Positions 1-9,300 of a stretch of 11,609 bases of DNA are shown one piece after another. The DNA is from Baffinella frigidus (lineage: Eukaryota > Cryptophyceae > Cryptomonadales > Baffinellaceae), in the NCBI GenBank assembly GCA_026770585.1, contig MU646917.1:175073-186681 (forward strand), read 5' to 3'. The position numbers and the translations under genes are program-made. The notes under the pieces were generated by a model. That model worked only from the letters and a program-made list of their open reading frames with translations. It had not been told where the DNA came from and searched no databases. How positions within the stretch are numbered: the stretch's first letter is position 1; every line of letters begins with the position of its first letter.

Positions 1-35
<35 letters not shown>
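1..35. repeat. (AT)n microsatellite at the window edge
   Basis: About 17 AT units at the extreme start. It lies downstream of the predicted stop of the minus-strand gene. Confidence 0.95.
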
Positions 36-36
<1 letters not shown>

Positions 37-46
37 CCTGTACATT

Positions 47-121
47 CTAACCTGGGTCTGGGACCCCTAAAGCCTGAGGCATAAACCGCTTCGCCTCCTC
101 CTCCTCCTCCGCTTTTTTCAC
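47..121 (-). CDS. Exon 12 of the model: terminal exon with stop
   Basis: The acceptor is CTAACAAGCAG|GTG. The 75 nt encode VKKAEEEEEAKRFMPQALG then VPDPG and TAG at 47-49. An upstream AG (ACACAG|GTT) would extend it in the same frame. CAG|GTGAAA could also be read as a donor, in which case the exon would lie on the other side. The tail QALGVP matches QALGVP in the tandem-array exon at 9687, hinting at common ancestry. No polyadenylation signal is clear. An (AT) tract follows. Confidence 0.45.
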   Translation of the reverse strand: MKKAEEEEEAKRFMPQALGVPDPG

Positions 122-305
122 CTGCTTGTTAGAGCCCCAACTCGTAACCTGTGTATCATGACTTGTATCTGAGATGAGTCGAGAGGGCTCTGCGCGCAGT
201 CCCCCCTCCCTCTCTTTCTCTCTCCTCCGCTCTGCAAAGCGAATCTCAGTAAATCGACGCTCACTTGGTCCGCCCCGCGCTCCAACTCGCGCTCCTCCAG
301 CTCTC

Positions 306-358
<53 letters not shown>

Positions 359-3300
359 CTCTCACTCTCTCCCTCCTCTCCCTATCCCTCTCTCCAAATC
401 AAGTATCACCTGTTCCTCCACCTTCTCCCGTTCGCGCCTTGCAGCACCCGCCTCCAACTTCGCCTCCCGCGCATCTTCCTGCCTCTACCTGTCTCTGTAT
501 CTCTCTCTCACACTTTCTCGCGCTCGCTCTCTCTCTCACACACACCCTCTCAGTACAGCGACTCTCTCTCTCTCTCTGTAAAGCGACTCCCCCAATAAAG
601 TGACACTCTCTGTAAAGCGATTCTCCCTCCAAACCGCACCTGCTCCTCCACCTTCTCCTTCTCCCTCTTCGCAGCATCCGCCTCCAACTTCGCCTCCCGC
701 GCATCTTCTTGCCTCTGCTTCTCCTCCTCCTGAGAGAGATTGTTTCGGGGTTCGGGGTTCGGGTTTCGAGTTGGGTCCGTCGACTCGCAGACTTTTTGAT
801 TACACATCTCCAGGCTTGAGAGTAAAAAAGAAGAAGTTCGGGGTCAATGGTGTAGAATTTTGTGTGTAGGGTGTAGGGTGCAGGGTGTAGGGTGTAGGGT
901 GTAGGGTGCAGGGTGTGGGGTGAAGGGGGTAGGGTACAGGTTTTCGGGTGAAGATTTTCGGGCGTAGGTTTTCGTGTTTCGGGTTTCAGGTAGGTTTTCG
1001 TGTTTTGGGTTGGGGGGTTGTGTTTGGGCTTTGGGGGTTAGGGTTTAGGGTGTGAAGTTTAGATTTTATGGTGCAGGGCTTATGGTTTAGGGTGTAGGGT
1101 TTAGGGTGCAGGGTTTGAGTTTAGGGTTTAGGGTTAAGGTGCACCTCTTTCTCCGCGCGGCGCATCTCCTCCTCCTCCTTGCGACGCTGTTCCAGGTTTC
1201 GGGTTTAGGAGTTAGGTTCAGTGGTTAGGGGTTTAGGGTTCAGGGTTTAGGGTTGATGGTTGAGGTTTTGGGTTTTGGGTTTTGGGTTTTGGGTTTTGGG
1301 TTTTGGGTTTTGGGGGTTGGGGTTGAGGGTTTGGGATTTGGGTTTTAGGTTTGAGGGGTTAGATTTGAGGGTTGAGGGTTGAGGGTTGCACCACCAGCGG
1401 CCAGTCTCCAGAAGGGCCTCCAGGTGATCTCATCGACGCGAGTATGTACAGTCCACCTACCCTAACACAGGCTACCGTAACACATACTTACCCACCACAC
1501 ATACTCCTTCGGCCGGCCCCCGATTTCCCCCTGCAAGGAAGTATCCCTGAAGGGTGGACACCATAACGCATACCTACCCTCTACACATACTCAATCAGTC
1601 TGGCCCCGACGGGTATGTGTTAGGGTAGGTCTACTGTAGCGTGTTCGCCCTCACTAAGTTGAGCTGGGGCCCGAAATAACCTTGGTCCAACTCCTATATG
1701 CCACCTAGGGGAACGTGTATAAGGTAACCGATCGACCGCTCAGCGGGCGGAAACGTGATCATTTCCCCACAAAACTTCAAAAGTCCCTTTTATTCTGTTC
1801 GCCTGGGTAGTCTCGTGTGGAGGGGAACGTGTCCATCAAAATTAAAGGTGTTCAGGGTTTGGAGTTTAGGGTTTAGGGTTTAGGTTTTAGAGTTAAGGGG
1901 TGAACCTGTTCTTGCCGCTTCCGAAGCTCCTCCTCTTCAGCTAGTTTCTTCTTTGAGGCCTCCTGGTTTAGGGTTTGGGGTTTGGGGTTTAGAGTTTAGG
2001 GTTTAGGGTTCAGGGTTTAGGGTTTATCGTGTGGGGTGTAGGGTTTGGTGTGTGGTGTTTGGGGTTCAGGGTTTAGGGTTTAGGGTTTAGGGTTTAGGGT
2101 TTAGGGTTTAGGGTTTGGTGTTTGTTGTTTAGGGTTTAGGGTTTAGGGCTTATAGTTTAGGGTTTGGTGTGTGGTGTTTAGGGTTTAGGGTTAAGGGTTG
2201 AGAGTTTACGATTTGGGGTTTGGGGTTTAGGGTTTAGGGTTTGGGATTTAGTGTTTGGGGTTTGGTGTGTGGTGTGTGGTGTGTGGTGTGTGGTGTTTGG
2301 TTTTTAGGGTTTAGAGTTTAGGGTTGAGGGCCCACCTGCTCCTGTTTTACTCTGCTCGCATCCTCCTTTGCCTGCGTCTCCTTTCTTGCAACCTCCTCGC
2401 GGTCCTGTAGGGGTTAGGGTTTAGGTTTGGGGTTTAGGGTTTAGGTTTTAGGGTCTAGGGTGCAGGGTTTGGGTTTTGGGGTCTAGGGTTAAGGGTTTTA
2501 GAGGTTGTGGTTTGTGGTGTGTGGTTTCTGGTTTGTTGTTTGTGGTGTGTGGTTCATAGTTTGGGTTGAGGTAGTCTGAAAGAGGACCAACCGTGTTGGC
2601 CTGGTCGCGTCGGCCAGCCTCATGCGCGTCCAACGCCATCAACGCGTCGTTCGCAGCGAGGTTTCAACGAATTAAACCTTAATAAGATTTTTTTTGTACC
2701 GAGAAATCGTTGATCAGTACCACGAAAATAAATGGACCGATCTGTGAAGGGTCATTCTTTGTGGGGGGGGCAAACCGTGTTGGCCTGGTCGCGTCGGCCA
2801 GCCTCGTGCGCTTCCAACGCCAGCAACGCGTCGTTCGGGTCCCTGCAAAAACCAAGGGTTTGACCATCAACGTCGAGGGTTTTGACCATCATTTATGTGA
2901 TGGTCTTTTAACTTCTCACGAAGTTTGTAGAGAGGACGCGCCCACCCGCATATCGAAAATTGCGAAAGGTAGTGTGTAGTACCAATCGGGACTGTATTGG
3001 TTTCCTTGCATTGAAATTGCGCTGGGCGAGAACGCGAGAGTCGCTGTACAGAGAGTCACTGTGCATAGCGAGAGAGTGAGAGAGTGAGAGAGTGAGAGAG
3101 TGAGAGAGTGAGAGAGTGACAGAGTGAGCGGGTGGGAGAGTGATAAAGTGATAGGGTGGGAGAGAGAGTGAGCGAGCGAGCGAGAAAGAGAGAGAAAGAG
3201 AGACAGGGAAACAAAGTGTGTGTGTGTGAGAGAGAGAGAGAGCGAGAGGGAGGGAGTCGGTGCAGGCACATACCCCTCATCTTCGCTCTCGCTATCCCCC

Positions 3301-6300
3301 ATCACCCCCGCGCCCCCCCCACCCCCAGCCTCCTCCTCCATCTCCTCCCGCTCCCGCTCCAGCGCCTTGGCTCTCGCCTTCTCAACCGCCTGCAACGGGT
3401 TTCAGTCCACGGTTAACAGTTCTTACGGTGGCGCCCACTTTCCGGTTAGCCATGTGGGCTCTTGGCGCCAGAATCGAGCGCGAAAGGGCCAACGCTCTGA
3501 ACCAGCATCCATCTCCTCCCTCTCGCGGTCCAGGGCCTTGGTTCTTGCCTTCTCGACCGCCTGCATCGGGTGTGGGTATACGATTCATGTGAAGTCAACT
3601 GGCCGACAACTTTAGACTGCGTCTTGGAAAGGCGCGAGAGGGCCAACGCTCCGAGCCAGCCTCCTCCATCTCCTCCCTCTCGCGCTCCAGGGCCTTGGCC
3701 ATCGCCCTCTCAACCGCCTGCATCGGGGAAATCTGTTAGCATATCCGTATCCGGGGAGTTAGGTTCACCGTAGCCTTCTGTGAGGCGGTACCGAGGCGGG
3801 TCCGTCGTAACGCTCATGGACGTTTGGAACACCCGTCATCGGGTGTGGGTCTCAGGTTAACAGGGTGTGAGAGGGCCAAGGCTCTGAGCCAGCCTCCTCC
3901 ATCTCCTCCCTCTCGCGCTCCAGCGTCTTGGCTCTCGCCCGCTCAACCGCCTGCAGTGGATGCATCTTACCAGACCAATAATTTGTTTTCTAATCAAATG
4001 TTGCATCGGCCTCAGGATCAAATGTGACATCGTGTGACATTTGACATCATGTGCTCAGGTGGGTGTGCGTCTAAGGTTCACAAGGCGCGAGCGGGCCAAG
4101 GATCTGAGCCAGCAGCCTCCTCCATCTCCTCCCGCTCGCGCTCCAGGGCCTTGGCTCTCGCCTTCTCAACCGCCTTTTCGGGGAACACATGGGAGTCAGG
4201 GCACAGGGAGCATACGGTATGAGCATACGGTATCCTCTAGCAGGTCCAAATAAATAAGTCATAAATGGAGGTTCGTGGTATTCTGCCGAATTTCGCCCCT
4301 AAATTTCGTCCTTTTTCAAATCTGAAAGCGCAGATCCTCGAGATTTGGCCGCCAGCTCCAGAATCTGCTAAAACAATTCAAGCTGCGACAAAATCGTGAA
4401 ATATTTACTACAAGATAACGGTCGAATAAATGGCTCCAACTAAAGTGATTATATTACTATTAGACCTGCAAGAGGATAAGACGGGCCCGCCTCGGTACCG
4501 CCGCCTGACTACTCTCACGCCTGAAGATGAGTGATACACAAGGCTATGCGCCCATAGCAGCCTCCTCCATCTCCTCCCTGTCTAGCTCCAGGGCCTTGGC
4601 CCGCGCCTTCTCCATCGCCTTAATCGGGTTTGGGTATACGGTTACGAGCCTGGGTGATACGGTTGTGTGTGATCTTAGACCTACGTCGGGGAACCCCTCG
4701 GATTCAGGGCAGGGAGCATACGGTATGGGCCACTCAGAAAGCTACAGGCAACGCAGAATTCTAAATTTGGGATCCTTTTCTTCGAATTGTACCAAAAATG
4801 ACCACGAAACCCCCGGATATCCGGGCAGTTTGGTTCACCGCAGCCTTCCGAGTGGCGGTATTGATTTGGGTTTCCCTTGATTGGGGTGGCACCTCGAGCC
4901 TCGACGACGCCTCTCTGTCCTGCCTTGCCTCCTCCTCCGCCGCCGCCGTCGCCGCCACCGCCTCCGCCACCGCCGCCTCGCCCCCCTGCCCCCCGCCACT
5001 CCCCTCCTCCACGCGCCCCCTCGCCACATCCCCCCCCTCCCCCGGCGATGCCCCCATCTTGTGCGCGGCGTCTCTGGGAGACGCATCTCTGGGAGACGCA
5101 TCTCTGGGAGGCGCATCTTTGGGGGACGCATCTCCGGGGGGCGTATCTCTAGTGGGCGCATCTTCCTTGCGCACAGCGGGCGCAGCGTCCCGCAGAGGCG
5201 ACACGTGTTTGGGGGACGCGCTCGCCCTGTCGTGAGCGGAAGGCTCTGATCGCTTTGGGGATGCGTTCTCCTTGTACGCACTCTGCGATTGGGGTTTGGG
5301 GTTCAGGGTTCAGGGTTCAGGGTTCAGGGTTCAGGGTTCAGGGTTCAGGGTTCAGGGTTCAGGGTTCAGGGTTCAGGGTTCAGGGTTCAGGGTTTGGGGA
5401 TTGGGGTTTAGGGTTCAGGGTTTGGGGGTCAATCGGAGCCCCCCACTTTACCCCACCCATCAATAAAATATTTAACCACCAAAAATAAAAAAGTTCTTGA
5501 GCGACGGTTGCCTGAACCGGACCGGGTCGATGACTAATCCGGACGGGCGTATTTATCCGGGGAAACCTATTTTTCTTTAGTTTGAGGTCAACGAAAATTA
5601 CTACACGGTTCGTTCTTGTTAGTAATATTAAAGCAGTTGTGTAGTAATTTTCGTGGCCATCAAACTAAAGAAAAATAGGTTCCCCCGGATAAGTATGGCC
5701 AGAGAATTCCTCTACGGTCAAGCGTCAAAGGACGCGCCCTTTTGGGCACAGAATCGGAGATGCATCGCTAGTTCTCGTACAACTCCTTAAATAACCCACA
5801 AGTGAAAGTTCTTGAATAACCCGCAAGTGGAATCGGGAGTTGACATTTGCGCCGTCGTCCTCTTTTGGCGCGGCTGGGCCCGCCTCGGATGCGGTGGTGA
5901 TGCTCCCGGCGGCCGCGCTGAGGGAGGAGGGCATGTACCCGCCTGATTTGACCATGAAGGGTGGTCAAAGAACTTCATGGTCAAAGTTCTGCATGGTCAA
6001 AGATTCATGGTAAAACAATCCATGGCCAAAGCTCGGATGCGGTGGTGATGCTCCCGGCGGCCGCGCTGAGTGAGGAGGGCATGTACCCGCCTGCTCGGGG
6101 TTTAGGGTTTGGAGTTTAGGGTTTCGGGTTTAGGTTTTGGGGTCAAGGGTTTAGGTTTTGGGGTTTAGGGTTTAGGGTTTAGGGTTTAGGGTTTAGGGTT
6201 TCGCGTAGGGCGTGAAGGAGCTGCGGGGGTGGTCAACACAATTCATGGTCAAGACCTTCTTTGGTAAACACTTGATGGTCAAAAATATCGATGGCCGAAG

Positions 6301-9300
6301 CACTCCACAATGGAAATACTAGAATACTAGGGAGTGGGTTTGGAGTTTAGAGTTTAGGGTGTGAGTTGCAGGCTTTGGGAGTGAAGTGTAGTGTAGTGCA
6401 CCGCGGGCGGAGGTGAAAGGCGATTCGAGCGGGGAGGAGAGCCAGGTTTAGAGTCAAGGGGTTGGAGTTGAGGGTTTAAAGTTAAGGGTTTAGGGTTTAG
6501 GAGTGTAGGGTATCTCCGCGGGCGGAGGTCAAAGGCGACTCGAGAGGGGAGGAGAGCCGCGAGGTGTCAGACCCGATCGGGACTCGCCATAAAATACGGC
6601 TTAGGGTCCAGGAGTGCCACGCCAGATTCCTTGTGGGGGCTTGGCTCTTCCCGAGCGCACTTTCGGGCCCCGAACTACCCCAAAAATAAATCATTTCCCC
6701 ATATTCCTTCCGGGGAATGGACTTTTGGCGACCTCTTGCAAGAATCTGGTGTGGCGTACCTCCGCGGGCGGAGGTCAAAGGCGATTCGAGAGGGGAGGAG
6801 AGCCGCGATGTGTCTGACCCGATTGACGCTGCGGTTCAGGGTTTAGGGTTTAGGGTCTAGCTAGAGTTTACGGTTGAGGGTTTAGAGGTCACGTGCCCCC
6901 TGGTCAGTCGACACGGAGAATCCGACACCCCTCCTGCAATGCAAGGTAGCTCGCCCAGTGGGACATGGTTCTTTGTTGAGGGTTGAGCCTCTCACCTCCG
7001 CCCGCGGAAGTACACGTGGTCCTGGGATTAGGGTTTAGCCTCTCACATCCGCCCGGAAGCTCGCCCAGTGGGACATGGTTCCCATGTCCCATCGCCCAGT
7101 GGGACATGGCACCCATCCTGCAAGGAAGCTCGCCCAGTGGGACACCACCCTGGATGGAACATTATGGTATTTTGAGCATTCTTAAGTCAACTCCCCTTGG
7201 AGAACACGCCACATTGTGGCGTGCCCGTGATGAATGGATCTGGTACAAAAAGGTCTAATATGTATTTTAGTGGTAAAAATCATGTCAACTTTTGCGATGA
7301 AGGGTTATTCGGGATTTGGCCGTTGGGTAGCTCGCCCAGTGGGACATGGTTCTTTGTTGACAAAACAGTTGAGTTCCGGGACAACCTGGTTTAGCCAAAC
7401 CCTGGGGAGGGGGGTGGGCTGAAGAGAGCCTCTCTCAGCCGTCCCTCCGTCAAAGTCCTTCGGATGTAGGCTGGTTAGGGTTTAGCCTCTCACATCCGCC
7501 CGCGGAAGTACACATCTACAGCGTAGAGGGTTCGGGAATGCGTGGTGATGGTTCAGGAAGTCTCTTAGATCCTGTAGGTTCTTGGAACTCCCACCATAGG
7601 CGGACTCCGGAACTGGGTATGTAGGAAAGCCCTGCTTCTAGCAACATTACAGCGCGCCTTACACCCTAGACCCGGGGTTTCTTAAGTAGAAAACCTGCCC
7701 GGGTGACTTTCGTCCAGAGAGAGAAACTACGGGGGAGGGGTAGTTGTCCTATCCGGCCAACCGCGGACTGATCTTGCGGTTACCGGCAGGGTCAAAGTTA
7801 ATTATTTGTGCGTATTTCCGGTAACGTTTGCCGATTTCAAACGAAAACAATAGAAAGACGCAGGGCGTAAAATGACATTTAACTCTCCCGCGTAGAATCC
7901 TCCCAGGCTTCAACAGTCCGACGCTTCATTTCCAGGGTTTTCAAGTCTAGGTAGTTGAGGGTGGGATTCGCCCTGTCCCTACCGGCCCACAACTAATCTG
8001 TGGGTAAATACACCCATCTTGGCTTTTTGTGTGTGCCTAAAATAGCATATCCACACTTATCTTCGGCGTTAGAAGCCTTGCGATCGCCACAGCATTGGAG
8101 CCGTTTCTGGTAGATGGCCTGTTCGAGGTACTTTCGTTGAGGTAGAAGCCCTGCCCGGTGTGTTCAACAGTCCGACGCTTCATTTCCATAGCACACGCAC
8201 CGGCTGCAACCCTCGGGTCGGATCGGCGGCATCAAGTTGCCATGCTGGGTTGGTGGTACGAATCCGTCAAACTTTGCAGCGGGAACTTTCCTCCTCGCGT
8301 TGTTGTAGCCTGTTCGTGTCCTATGGAAAGGAGGAGTGTAGGGCTAACACGCATAGTTAGTACTAGTAGAGCGCCGTGCGGAGAAGTTGGCCACCGAAAA
8401 ATGGGGAAATGGGAAAATTAGAGCCACTTTGTCAACTTTCGAGAAATTCATGGTACTAAATTTCTCAAGAGTTGACCAAATGGCTCCAATTTCTCGATTT
8501 GCCATTATTTCCCGTGGCCAACTTCTCTGCACAGCGCTCTACACTCGGTTCGGAGCGGGAACTTCACTCCGACCCACAAGACTTCAGCTAAGTCAACCAG
8601 CTCACCTAAGTCAACTTTCCCCTGATTTCGTTTAGATAGACCCTGCCACCATGGCCGGCATTTGACTTAAGGCGCTGGTTTTCAGGGGGAGTTGACTTTG
8701 GCGAAATGTTCTGGATCCGAGTGAACTTGCCTCCTCGCGCCTCCTGCCTGCGCACCCCCCGTTCTCGCATCACGAAGCGCGCATGGACACGACTGGTACT
8801 AAATTCGGACACGCCTGGGTACTAAATGCGGATACGACTGGTTCTAAACGTGGACACGCCTGGTACTAAATGCGGACACGCCTGGGTACTCAATGCGGAC
8901 ACGACTGCTTCTAAACGTGGACACAACTGGTACAAAATGCGGACGGGGTTCGGGTCGGATGCTTACCCCCTCGCGCCTCCTGCCTCCGCGCCTCCCTTTC
9001 TCGCATCACGCCTGCGACCACGAGGTTCGGGGTCACGATTGCACGTCAGGTCGTACGTCTCACAGACGTACGACCTATCCCCCTTGTGGGTAAGAATGTG
9101 TGAAGCGAGGTTGCCAGAAGTGGTGAACGATCGGTGCAATAGGGTTTGATCGTGGCTCCAAACCCCGTGGTCGCAGGCGTGATGCATCACACCCTCTGTC
9201 ATCCAACGGCCACGCTCACCATCAAACCCTGTTGCAGACGACACGCGAGCCGTGTCCGTTGTGTACCCAATGGCACCTCCAGAGGGAAAAGGTTGCACTC

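Larger units (their letters stand above)
3274..4618 (-). repeat. Six-copy tandem exon-block duplication (AVEKARAK family)
   Basis: Blocks start at 3389, 3560, 3717, 3950, 4173 and 4618 in the gene sense. Short flank motifs such as CATCGGGTGTGGGT also repeat beside them, showing that the duplicated unit included part of the intron. Longer intronic segments are duplicated too: GGGAGCATACGGTATG at about 4207 and 4713, and GGTTCACCG-AGCCTTC at about 3763 and 4833. No other gene is seen in 4180-4540, which is low in repeats. Confidence 0.85.
5950..6300. repeat. Dispersed ATGGTCAAAG repeats
   Basis: TTCATGGTCAAAG-like words recur at 5950-6030 and 6222-6300. They surround the duplicate exon at 6032-6093 and the telomere-like tract at about 6098-6203, so the blocks appear nested or co-duplicated. 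Confidence 0.65.

Noticed and set aside
174-603. Three overlapping plus-strand open frames rich in Cys-Val, Ser and Leu
   Set aside because: They are translations of the GT and CT microsatellites, and the coding signal here is on the opposite strand.
3056-3280. Open frames with Ser-Leu and His-Thr runs
   Set aside because: They translate the GAGAGTGA and GA/GT repeats inside an intron.
5255-5488. Plus-strand frame with repeated GSGFRVQ
   Set aside because: It is the translation of the GGGTTCA tract.
868-6203. A true chromosome end
   Set aside because: The TTTAGGG tracts are internal, degenerate and interrupted by exons, and neither window end carries the telomere motif.
8293-8320. Minus-strand LQQREEE as another coiled-coil exon
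   Set aside because: An AG precedes it, but no usable donor is found and a stop follows within a few codons.
7400-8365. tRNA or other structured RNA gene
   Set aside because: No cloverleaf with a T-arm GTTCRANNC box and matching acceptor stem was found on either strand.
8826-9149. Plus-strand frame with DTxGTKCGH repeats
   Set aside because: It translates the 22-23 bp minisatellite.
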